7,644 nucleotides of DNA from Dehalococcoidales bacterium (GTDB taxonomy: Bacteria > Chloroflexota > Dehalococcoidia > Dehalococcoidales > UBA2162), in NCBI GenBank assembly GCA_030648675.1, contig JAUSGV010000169.1, positions 1-7,644 of the forward strand, given 5' to 3'. Below the pieces are notes generated by a model. That model saw only the letters and a program-made list of their open reading frames with translations. It was not told the DNA's origin and made no database searches. Shown here piece by piece: positions 1 through 5,995 of this stretch (the first letter of the stretch is position 1; the number at the start of each line of letters is the position of its first letter). The translations under genes were made by a program, and so were the position numbers.

Positions 1-199
1 TTATTCCGCCTCGAATAAAATGTGCCGGGGCATCGATATGCGTACCCGTGTGAGAACCGATGGACATCGCCGACAGGGTATGCGAATCTCCCCGCTCAAT
101 GTCTTGTACGCGCTGAATCTGCACCGGCGGGTCGCCCGGCCAGTGGCCCATGCCGTCGCAAATCGGGACTGAAATATCGATCCAACCGGATTTCACCAT
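1..199 (-). CDS. Cyclase / kynurenine formamidase-like metal-dependent hydrolase (5' part, runs off the window)
   Basis: The first 66 codons of a putative cyclase-family protein (PF04199, which includes kynurenine formamidase and related metal-dependent amide or ester hydrolases). The diagnostic signature is visible near the cut end: HTGTHIDAPAH, residues 50-60, which fits HxGTHxDxPxH. In this family these His and Asp residues bind the catalytic metal. The N-terminal part (WIDISVPICDGM, then HWPGDPP) also matches the family's usual opening strand and 'PGDP' segment. The ATG at 199 is supported by AAGGAG (208-213 on the opposite strand) 8 nt upstream. There is no signal peptide, so it is probably cytoplasmic. 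It starts 21 nt after the multicopper oxidase stop codon and is probably cotranscribed with it. The substrate cannot be told; the rest of the gene lies outside the window. Confidence 0.88.
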   Translation of the reverse strand, partial: MVKSGWIDISVPICDGMGHWPGDPPVQIQRVQDIERGDSHTLSAMSIGSHTGTHIDAPAHFIRGGI

Positions 200-220
200 C
201 ACTCACGCTCCTTAAAGGCA

Positions 221-1780
221 TCAAGCGGTAATGCGGTAATTCCTCATCATGCCCTGGTCTTCGTGCTCCAGATTATGGCAGTGATAAAGGTATAGTCCGG
301 CGTAATTTTCAAATTTTGCGAGGAACTTGATTTTCTCGCCAGGCATTACCAGCACCGTATCCTTCCAGCCTTCGTCCGTGAAGCCGGCACTGACCTGGTC
401 GCGTATCGCTGCCATGTCCGGGCGGACGGTACGTTCGATAACCTGAAATTGCAAGGCATGAAGATGCATGGGATGTGCGGTCTCCATCATGCCTCCAGTC
501 CCCGGTTGATTGTCGAATTCCCACACCTCCAGGGTGTTCAATTTGACGGTTTCGTTGTCAGCCACAGCTTCCATCTCGAACGTCCGTCCGTTCAATAACC
601 AATACGGAGACTGCTGCTGCAAAAGTAAAAGGAATGACCGCGGGTTCGACCGGTTAACGGCGTCTTGCAGGTTATACCGCGTCATCACCGACAGGGTTTC
701 CGGCAGCGGCTGCTTCGCCTCCGATTTCTGGGTAATACGGACCTTCATTACCGTGAATTCCGACCCAACGGGTACGGCGGGAAGCGGTCAGCCCCCCAGA
801 GAGCTAACCGCGGCGCAGGCCACCCCACTGAAGGTCAAACTCTGCAATAGAAGCTCGCTGCCGATATCGCGCCCGCTGAAATCGACCCAAAGTTCGACCC
901 TTTCGGCGGGAGCGAGCGTGACGTACGGCTTCGATACCGGTTTTTCCAGCAGGCCGCCATCAGAACCGACGACCGTCACAGGGGTACCGTCCTGCCAACC
1001 CAGTTTGTAGATTCGAGAGTTGGATCCGTTAAGGATGCGAAGGCGATAGGGCCGGGTCGCCACTTGGAGAGTGTAATCAGGATGTCCGTTGACCATGATA
1101 CGGTCCCCTAGAAATCCCATCGTCTGGTCGTTCGTCCCTCCGGGAATATAGACCAACTGGTTGTCGCCGTCGAAGGAACGGTCCTGAATGACGAGCGGGA
1201 TATCAAAATCGCCGGCGGGCAGTCCGACGGCCGATTCTTGATCATCCGTAACTAAAAACAGGCCGGCCATACCGTTGTACACCTGGTGGCCGGTTAACAT
1301 ATGGGGGTGCGGATGGTACCAGTAAGTACCGGCACGATTAATGACCTGGAATTCATATTCGTAAGTCTTACCCGGCCCGATGACAAACCGCGGGTGTCCG
1401 TCCATATCGTCCGGTACCCACATACCGTGCCAGTGAACTATAGAATTTTCCGGCAGGTTGTTGGTAAAGACGATACGGACTCTCTGTCCCTTTCGCAACT
1501 TGATTATCGGTCCAAGATACGAACCGGGTATAATTTGCAGACTGCCAGGGTCGCCCCGGATAACCTTGCCTTGATATTGCCAGACTCGCGTTGCTTTTCC
1601 GGGAAGGATATTGACTTCTCCTGGTACCGCCTGTAAGGCGATTTCTACGTCCGGAGAAATTGACAGGGCACGCCTGACAAAGTCGCAACTACTCAACGCC
1701 GGACCGGCAACCAGCGCGGCGGCACCGATCGTCGAAAGGCGGAGAAAGTCTCTGCGGTTAAGTTTCCCGGATTGCTGCAT
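221..1780 (-). CDS. Tat-exported multicopper oxidase, frame interrupted by one in-frame UGA (possible selenocysteine or nonsense mutation)
   Basis: A laccase/CueO-type three-domain multicopper oxidase of 519 codons if the UGA at codon 331 is read through. Such enzymes oxidise Cu(I), metals or phenols and reduce O2 to water. The N-terminus has a Tat motif (RRDFLRL, residues 9-15), a hydrophobic segment and a lipobox-like LSSC (Cys32), so export and possibly lipidation are likely. All four copper motifs are present: HWHG (116-119) and HPHPH (156-160) before the UGA; HPMHLH (436-441) and HCHNLEHEDQGMM (500-512, type 1 Cys501) after it. Neither half alone could form the type 2/3 cluster. Both halves lie in the same frame with no other lesion, so only the UGA separates them. 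It falls in the loop after LTFSG, often Met/Gly-rich in relatives. No Shine-Dalgarno precedes the ATG at 748, so a separate downstream protein is unlikely. The stop at 221 is a natural C-terminus. Confidence 0.85.
760..777 (-). promoter_or_regulatory. Candidate SECIS-like hairpin after the multicopper oxidase UGA
   Basis: Read on the minus strand, this is CCG-U-ACCC-GUU-GGGU-CGG. It has an upper 4-bp stem closing a GUU loop, a single bulged U on the 5' side, and a lower 3-bp stem. The loop G is the 19th nucleotide after the UGA, the same distance as the first loop G in the E. coli fdhF SECIS, which also has a bulged U. The loop lacks the GGUC of that element, and GC-rich coding DNA forms short hairpins easily, so support is moderate at best. 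Confidence 0.35.
788..790 (-). other. In-frame UGA inside the multicopper oxidase gene: recoded Sec codon or nonsense mutation
   Basis: The codon context is SSLGG-UGA-PLPAVPVGSEFTVMKV. The frame upstream (from 1780) and downstream (to 221) is the same, so no indel is needed to explain the break. A cysteine (Cys322) lies nine residues upstream. A hairpin with SECIS-like geometry follows. I know of no established selenocysteine-containing multicopper oxidase, so simple loss of function or a sequence error remains a serious alternative. Confidence 0.45.
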
Positions 1781-1791
1781 GTCTTTAGATT

Positions 1792-1820
1792 ACTGTAGAC
1801 CGCACGTTTTTACTTGTCAA
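1792..1820 (-). promoter_or_regulatory. Sigma70-type promoter for the multicopper oxidase gene
   Basis: On the minus strand there is a perfect TTGACA (1815-1820), a 17-nt spacer and TACAGT (1792-1797, four of six consensus matches). The expected transcription start, about 7 nt below the -10 box, falls near 1785. That is only about 5 nt from the ATG at 1780, which has no clear Shine-Dalgarno. The transcript may therefore be leaderless or nearly so. Confidence 0.6.
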
Positions 1821-1826
1821 TCCTGC

Positions 1827-1855
1827 TTGAAATAATACCGGGCTTAATGTTAAAT
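1827..1855 (+). promoter_or_regulatory. Putative promoter for the selenocysteine TlpA gene
   Basis: TTGAAA (1827-1832), a 17-nt spacer and TTAAAT (1850-1855) lie upstream of the lipoprotein gene, back to back with the multicopper oxidase promoter. The -10 box is only a fair match. The implied 5' leader is about 47 nt and ends in a strong ribosome binding site. Confidence 0.4.
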
Positions 1856-1898
1856 GGTCTTAAAGGGCATAGTTTGCACTACTTTGGAACGTGTTGTT

Positions 1899-1911
1899 GG
1901 AGGTTAGCCTG
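1899..1911 (+). promoter_or_regulatory. Ribosome binding site that points to a CTG start codon
   Basis: GGAGG (1899-1903) is followed by TTAGC and then CTG at 1909. The same block, GGAGGTTAGC, precedes the ATG at 6717 of the small lipoprotein gene, so the CTG occupies exactly the start position. Starting there gives a compact lipoprotein signal, (M)KRLIAIGSLG and onward to Cys20. A GTG at 1891 in the same frame has only a weak upstream site and would place the GGAGG inside the coding region. Confidence 0.6.
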
Positions 1912-2505
1912 AAGAGACTGATAGCTATCGGCTCACTTGGCGTGTTTCTTTTGCTTATAGCATCATGTGCCAAAACACCGCCGGCCAATCCGGCACCTGG
2001 AGGGAGTACAAACCTTCCCACGGGTAACCAGACCGCCCCGGCGACGCAGGCGGTCGCCCAGGCTAAACCGGGGGTGGGAGATCCTGCACCCGATCTCCAA
2101 TTGACCGATATGACTGGCAAGACGGTATCTCTCGCCGATTATAAAGGCCAGATCGTGTGGCTTAACTTCTGGGCATCGTGGTGACCATTCTGTCAGGCAG
2201 AAAGGTCTTTTCTGCAACAGATATACAGCGAAGAACAGAGCCGAGGACTGGTCGTCCTGACCGTGGATATCCTGAATTCCCGGACGACGGAAACCCCGGA
2301 AAATCTGGCCAATTTCATGTCGACGAATAACTACACCTTCCCGGTGATGCTCGACCAGAATCTAACCATGACGCACCGGTTCGGAGTAACGGAAACACCC
2401 ACCAACTTCATAATTGACAAGAATGGGGTAATCCAGTTCAGGGTAACGGGACAATTTAGCGAAGCCACCTTGAACGACACCATCAACCGGTTGAAAGCCC
2501 AATAA
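1909..2505 (+). CDS. TlpA/ResA-like thioredoxin-fold lipoprotein with selenocysteine (UGA) in the active site
   Basis: A 198-residue thiol-disulfide oxidoreductase of the TlpA/ResA (AlkhPase/redoxin-like) type, tethered outside the membrane. The signal peptide ends in LIASC (lipobox, Cys20), followed by a Pro/Ala/Gly-rich linker and a thioredoxin-fold domain starting near GDPAPDLQLTDMTG. The active site reads WASW-U92-P-F-C95, where the family has CxxC. The UGA at 2182-2184 replaces the nucleophilic cysteine. The frame then runs on without another stop through GLVVLTVDILNSR, FMSTNNYTFPVMLD and the cis-Pro loop TETPTN (Pro164) to a normal C-terminus. The whole downstream part aligns with the paralogue at 5996-6574, so this is neither a pseudogene nor a frameshift. 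A SECIS-like hairpin lies just after the UGA. Conventional gene calling would split or truncate this gene. Sec would be expected to give a more reactive, lower-pKa nucleophile; reduction by CcdA (7271) is an inference. Confidence 0.88.
2182..2184 (+). other. Selenocysteine codon UGA (Sec92) at the catalytic position of a CxxC-type motif
   Basis: This in-frame UGA sits exactly where the thioredoxin-fold family has its N-terminal active-site cysteine (WASW-UGA-PFC). Cys-to-Sec at that site is the classic pattern in redox selenoproteins. The surviving C-terminal cysteine is TGT at 2191-2193. Confidence 0.87.
2190..2220 (+). promoter_or_regulatory. Bacterial SECIS element directing Sec insertion
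   Basis: Twelve nt after the UGA a perfect 7-bp stem begins: GCAGAAA (2197-2203) pairs with TTTCTGC (2209-2215) around the loop GGTCT (2204-2208). A lower 4-bp helix, CTGT (2190-2193) with ACAG (2217-2220), closes an asymmetric internal loop. The loop sequence and its distance from the UGA (loop G at the 20th nt) closely match the E. coli fdhF SECIS, whose GGUC loop contacts SelB. The hairpin lies within the coding sequence, as bacterial SECIS elements do. Confidence 0.85.
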
Positions 2506-2526
2506 GCGGTTCGGGGATTGACCGTT
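2505..2526 (+). terminator. Weak hairpin after the tlpA-like stop, possible terminator in a convergent gap
   Basis: AGCGGT (2505-2510) can pair with ACCGTT (2521-2526), including one G-U pair, around a 10-nt loop directly at the stop codon. No T-run follows. The remaining gap to the convergent nrdJ stop (to 2591) holds only a weaker 4-bp hairpin (CCTG 2551-2554 with CAGG 2565-2568). Nothing else is seen in this 86-nt gap. Confidence 0.25.
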
Positions 2527-2591
2527 GATATAAGGCGATAGTGTTTTGTTCCTGTCGAGCATTGCAGGGCTGGAGCGTCTGCGCCGTTAGA

Positions 2592-4721
2592 TCATCCCCG
2601 GCCGCACCAAACGCAACCGCCGGCGTATTCGGAATCGACCGTCACGAACGGCCCCCATTCCGGGACTATCTCCGGCAGCTGAGCCGGAAGAGACAGTACC
2701 TGGTCCTTTTTACTGCCATAACGATAAATCGTTATGCCCTTGCATTTCGCCTCGTAAGCCATGATATATACCCGCCGGATATCTTCGGGAGTCGCGTCCC
2801 CAGGTAGATTTACCGTCTTCGAGACGGAGTTATCGGAATACTTCTGGAAAACAGCCTGCATCCTGACATGCCATTCCGGGGCAATGTCCCAATCGGTAAC
2901 CATAACGCGGGAGACATCCTCCGGGACGCCGGAAATGTCCTGAAGCGTACCCTTCTGAGCGATGTTTTCCATAAGCTCACGGGAATAGAATCCGCGTTCT
3001 TGAGCGATGCGCTCGAATACCGGGTTGATCTCTAGAAGTCTGGTACCCTCCATAACATTCCGGACGAATGACAGGGCGAAAAGCGGTTCGATGCCGCTGG
3101 AACAGCCGGCAATAATGCTGATGGTACCGGTCGGCGCTATAGAGAGCACGGTAGCATTTCTCAACCGCGGACCGCCGGTCCTGTCGAATATGCTGCCCTT
3201 GAAATTGGGGAAAACGCCCCTCTCCGCCGCCAGACCAACCGAGGCATCTCTTGCTTCATCGAGCATTGTCTTCATAATGTTGTCGGCCGTTTCCAGTGCC
3301 GGTTCCGAGTCATAGCGGATACCGAGTTCAACGAGGGCATCGGCGAAACCCATAATACCCAAACCTATTTTCCGGTTTCCCCGCCGCGTCACCTTTTCGA
3401 TTTCGGGAAGCGGGAATTCACTGGCTTCGATCACGTTATCGAGAAAATGAACGCACATGCGGACGGTTTGTTTCAGTTTCGTGTAATCGATCTGCCCGCC
3501 GGAAACCATTTTCGCAAGATTGATCGACCCCAGATTGCAGCTTTCATAAGGCAGCAGGGGCAGTTCGCCGCAAGGGTTGGTCGCTTCAAGTCTACCAAGC
3601 TGCGGCGTCGGGTTATGCCGGTTTATCTCATCAAGAAATATCAGACCGGGGTCACCGCTTCTCCAGGCATTATTGACGATCAGGTCGAAAAGATACTGTG
3701 CCTGAATCGTGCGGGCTTCCTTCTTCGTTCGCGGGTTGATCAGTGCCCAAGACTTGTTATTTTTGACCGCCTCCATGAATTCATCAGTCGCTCCCACAGA
3801 AATATTAAAGTTAGACAGTATCTCTTCGTCGCTCTTCGCCAGAACGAATTCCAGTATGTCGGGGTGGTCGGCATTCAGAATGCCCATGTTCGCGCCGCGG
3901 CGCTTGCCGCCCTGTTTCATGACTCCGGTCGCGACATCGAATACTTTCATAAAGGAAACAGGGCCGGATGCTACTCCGCTGGTCGAGCGGACTACGTCCC
4001 CTTTCGGCCTCAGGTGATTGAAAGTAAAACCGGTCCCTCCCCCCGACTGGTGTATCAAGGCCATGTTCTTCAGCGAGTCGAAAATGCCGACGATCGAGTC
4101 CTCGACAGGCAGCACGAAGCAAGCGGAGAGCTGCCCCAGGGGGGCGCCGGCGTTCATTAGCGTGGGGGTGTTGGGCATGAATTCGCCATTGTGCATTAAA
4201 TTAAAGAACCGGTCCTCCAGGGCATGTATATCGGCCGACGGGGCGAACCGGGTTTCAATAGCCGCGATGGTATAAGCCACACGGTGGAATAATTCCCTTG
4301 GGGTCTCGATTAACTTCCCCTCCTGGTCGCGGAGAAGGTAGCGCCGTTCGAGGACTTTAAGGGCGTTTACGCCGAGCTTCAAGTCGTCGCGGACTCCCAT
4401 GATGCCCTTCAAACGACGAATGCCGGCCCGCTGCTCGCGATAGAGAATATAGGCCTTGGCAACCGTGTGATAGCCTTTGGTCATCAGCACCTCTTCCACG
4501 ACGTCCTGCACGTTTTCGACGTGAGGGACATCGTGAGGAAACAGGCTTTTAATACGCTTAACCACTTCTCCGGCAAGATCATCAGCTAACTTGCGGTCTC
4601 CAGTCTTCGTTGCCGTCAGGGCTTTGTAAATAGCGTCCTCGATCTTTTTGGCGTCGAAGGCGACTATCGAACCGTCCCGCTTTTGTATCTGCTTAATCCC
4701 GGATTGTTTCTCTTCCACCAT
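2592..4721 (-). CDS. nrdJ: Adenosylcobalamin-dependent (class II) ribonucleoside-diphosphate reductase
   Basis: A 709-residue cytoplasmic class II ribonucleotide reductase that makes deoxyribonucleotides with a cobalamin-generated thiyl radical and needs no oxygen or partner subunit. An N-terminal ATP-cone (about residues 5-100, starting IQKRDGSIVAFDAKKIEDA) senses ATP/dATP. The catalytic barrel shows GQLSACFVLPVEDS (Cys201), ATNPCGELPLLPYESCNLGS (radical Cys384 with Asn382 and Glu386; Cys395 as redox partner of Cys201) and SIAPTGTISIIAGCSSGIEP. The spacing of these residues matches the T. maritima enzyme. The C-terminal tail ends in CVWC (703-706), the re-reducing pair. The ATG at 4721 follows GGAG by only 3 nt; the adjacent GTG at 4718 would be 6 nt away and is an equal alternative. 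A longer frame up to 4793 lacks a ribosome binding site. The TGA stop looks genuine. It converges on the tlpA-like gene; no clear promoter was found. Confidence 0.95.
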   Translation of the reverse strand: MVEEKQSGIKQIQKRDGSIVAFDAKKIEDAIYKALTATKTGDRKLADDLAGEVVKRIKSLFPHDVPHVENVQDVVEEVLMTKGYHTVAKAYILYREQRAGIRRLKGIMGVRDDLKLGVNALKVLERRYLLRDQEGKLIETPRELFHRVAYTIAAIETRFAPSADIHALEDRFFNLMHNGEFMPNTPTLMNAGAPLGQLSACFVLPVEDSIVGIFDSLKNMALIHQSGGGTGFTFNHLRPKGDVVRSTSGVASGPVSFMKVFDVATGVMKQGGKRRGANMGILNADHPDILEFVLAKSDEEILSNFNISVGATDEFMEAVKNNKSWALINPRTKKEARTIQAQYLFDLIVNNAWRSGDPGLIFLDEINRHNPTPQLGRLEATNPCGELPLLPYESCNLGSINLAKMVSGGQIDYTKLKQTVRMCVHFLDNVIEASEFPLPEIEKVTRRGNRKIGLGIMGFADALVELGIRYDSEPALETADNIMKTMLDEARDASVGLAAERGVFPNFKGSIFDRTGGPRLRNATVLSIAPTGTISIIAGCSSGIEPLFALSFVRNVMEGTRLLEINPVFERIAQERGFYSRELMENIAQKGTLQDISGVPEDVSRVMVTDWDIAPEWHVRMQAVFQKYSDNSVSKTVNLPGDATPEDIRRVYIMAYEAKCKGITIYRYGSKKDQVLSLPAQLPEIVPEWGPFVTVDSEYAGGCVWCGRG

Positions 4722-4801
4722 TCTCTCCCATTTCAAAACTGACATCGGGGAAAAACAAACCAATTTTACGAACTTAATTGTATGTGCCGGCAAATAGAAA
4801 A

Positions 4802-4841
4802 GTCATAAAATTGACACGGGCGGATATTACAAATTTATGAC
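4802..4841. repeat. 8-bp inverted repeat in the nrdJ upstream region
   Basis: GTCATAAA (4802-4809) and TTTATGAC (4834-4841) form a perfect dyad with a 24-nt spacer, about 80-120 nt upstream of the nrdJ start. It could be a regulator binding site or an RNA stem. The AT-rich gap from 4722 to 4954 otherwise shows no gene, no convincing tRNA and no recognisable cobalamin riboswitch. Confidence 0.4.
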
Positions 4842-4954
4842 ATTTGAATTCTGTTATACAAACTATCACACAAAGGCCGTACCAGCCCTCGATTCAACCA
4901 GGGGATCACACCTAGCACAATGACCCGCACACGCCGGTGGGGTGAAGGTACGAT

Positions 4955-5884
4955 CTACGTCGAATAGGGAAGCGACTCCGCTTCTATGTACACCCGGGTA
5001 CATTCCGGATATACACTTTGAATGTTGTTTTCGATGCGGTGGATTGCTTCATGAGCCTGTTCAACGGTAATACCTTTCCTGAAGCACACGCCAAGGTTCA
5101 CCACCAAATCGTGCGGCCCCATGTACATCGTTAAAATCTCGGCGGCGCGCTCTACCGCCGGCTCGGACTCAACACGCCGGCGGATATCCGATAACATCAC
5201 CGGACCGACGCCTTCTCCCAGCAGCAGGCCTTTCGTCTCAAAGGCGAGGACAAAGGCGACAAGCATAAGTAGCAGACCGATGACGATTGAAGCTGCCCCA
5301 TCGAGGTAAGGGTTTTGGAACACATGACCGAGGAACACGCCCAGGAAGGCGAATACGAGGCCAAACATAGCCGCGCCGTCCTCGAGAACTACGGTGTATG
5401 TGCTCGGGTCTTTTGTCTCCCGGATATACTGCAAGGCGCGTTTTTTGCCCTTAGCCTTGCGGAACTCTCGAAAAGCTACTGAGAACGACCAACCCTCGAT
5501 GAGAGCCGCGATCGCCAGCACGATATAATTCATCGTGGGATTAGACAAAATCCCTTCCGGAGCGACGTGCCGGATATGAGCGATGCCTTCGTACAAGGAC
5601 AGGCCGCCGCCGATGCCGAATATAGAAACTGAAACCACCAGCGTCCAGAAATACAACTCCTTCCCGTGCCCGAACGGATGGTCGGCGTCGGCTGGTTTTT
5701 TCGACTGATTCATACCATGCAGCAGAAGACCGCCGTTTCCGGTATCGACCAGCGAATGTATCCCTTCGGAAATCATCGCCGAAGAGCCCGTAAACGCCGC
5801 CGCAATAAACTTGACGACAGCGATAGCGACGTTGCCGATTACGGCAGCAATGATCGCAGCTTTGGATCCACCGTGACCTTCCAT
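4955..5884 (-). CDS. Cation diffusion facilitator (CDF) family metal transporter
   Basis: A 309-residue inner-membrane CDF protein, a proton-coupled exporter of divalent metals such as Zn, Fe, Mn or Co. It has the N-terminal signature SEGIHSLVDTGNG (about residues 38-50), followed by HPFGHGKELYFW, both typical of the family. Several hydrophobic segments follow, including one carrying LEDGAAMFG near residue 165, which marks the subgroup with an E-D pair where other CDFs have H/D metal ligands. The C-terminal cytoplasmic domain (from about residue 220, ending HRIENNIQSVYPECTRVYIEAE) is the usual ferredoxin-like metal-sensing domain. The start chosen is ATG at 5884, with AAGGAG 5 nt upstream; a TTG at 5887 sits too close to that site. 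Length is normal for CDF proteins. The metal cannot be assigned. It is divergent from the second tlpA-like gene, and an inverted repeat overlaps its ribosome binding site. Confidence 0.93.
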   Translation of the reverse strand: MEGHGGSKAAIIAAVIGNVAIAVVKFIAAAFTGSSAMISEGIHSLVDTGNGGLLLHGMNQSKKPADADHPFGHGKELYFWTLVVSVSIFGIGGGLSLYEGIAHIRHVAPEGILSNPTMNYIVLAIAALIEGWSFSVAFREFRKAKGKKRALQYIRETKDPSTYTVVLEDGAAMFGLVFAFLGVFLGHVFQNPYLDGAASIVIGLLLMLVAFVLAFETKGLLLGEGVGPVMLSDIRRRVESEPAVERAAEILTMYMGPHDLVVNLGVCFRKGITVEQAHEAIHRIENNIQSVYPECTRVYIEAESLPYST

Positions 5885-5893
5885 CAAAACTCC

Positions 5894-5909
5894 TTAATCA
5901 ATCGATTAA
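5894..5909. repeat. Short inverted repeat overlapping the transporter gene's ribosome binding site
   Basis: TTAATC (5894-5899) and GATTAA (5904-5909) form a perfect dyad with a 4-nt centre. It lies between the transporter -10 box and start codon and shares two bases with AAGGAG (5890-5895). It could be an operator or an RNA hairpin affecting ribosome access. Confidence 0.4.
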
Positions 5910-5915
5910 CCGCCC

Positions 5916-5924
5916 ATTATAACA
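5916..5924 (-). promoter_or_regulatory. Extended -10 promoter for the CDF transporter gene
   Basis: On the minus strand a perfect TATAAT (5916-5921) is preceded by TGT (5922-5924), the TGn extension that can replace a good -35 box. No clear -35 hexamer is seen at the usual distance. The start would give a leader of about 25 nt containing the inverted repeat. Confidence 0.5.
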
Positions 5925-5938
5925 TCTCAGCTTCAAAT

Positions 5939-5967
5939 TTGTTTTCGCGGGTGCAGCATGGTATAAA
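5939..5967 (+). promoter_or_regulatory. Promoter for the second tlpA-like gene
   Basis: TTGTTT (5939-5944), a 17-nt spacer and TATAAA (5962-5967), with TGG just before the -10 as an extended element. The predicted start near 5974 leaves a leader of about 22 nt with GGGAAG (5984-5989) 6 nt before the ATG. It lies back to back with the transporter promoter. Confidence 0.5.
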
Positions 5968-5995
5968 TGAATGTTTAGAAAATGGGAAGTACGGT

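Noticed and set aside
221..748. A separate protein starting at the ATG at 748 within the multicopper oxidase
   Set aside because: No ribosome binding site precedes it, and it would hold only half of the trinuclear copper ligands. It is the continuation of the upstream frame.
510..1010. A 166-codon open frame on the plus strand
   Set aside because: It is antisense to the multicopper oxidase, spans its UGA by chance, and has no domain or ribosome binding site.
2592..2594. The UGA at the end of nrdJ as a further selenocysteine (GGCVWCGRG-UGA)
   Set aside because: The C-terminal CxxC is already complete, the open extension beyond the UGA has no resemblance to the family, and no good SECIS-like hairpin follows at the right distance.
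3447..4160. A 237-codon open frame on the plus strand
   Set aside because: It lies wholly antisense to well-supported nrdJ coding sequence and its translation has no recognisable domain. It is a shadow frame.
4722..4954. A cobalamin riboswitch, NrdR box or tRNA in the nrdJ leader
   Set aside because: No B12-box-like core, no convincing NrdR palindrome and no tRNA arms could be traced. A T-arm-like stretch near 4890 lacks the canonical TTCRA loop.
5666..5995. An upstream extension of the second tlpA-like gene
   Set aside because: The open frame overlaps the divergent transporter gene and its promoter. ATG 5996 begins a clean lipoprotein signal with its own ribosome binding site.
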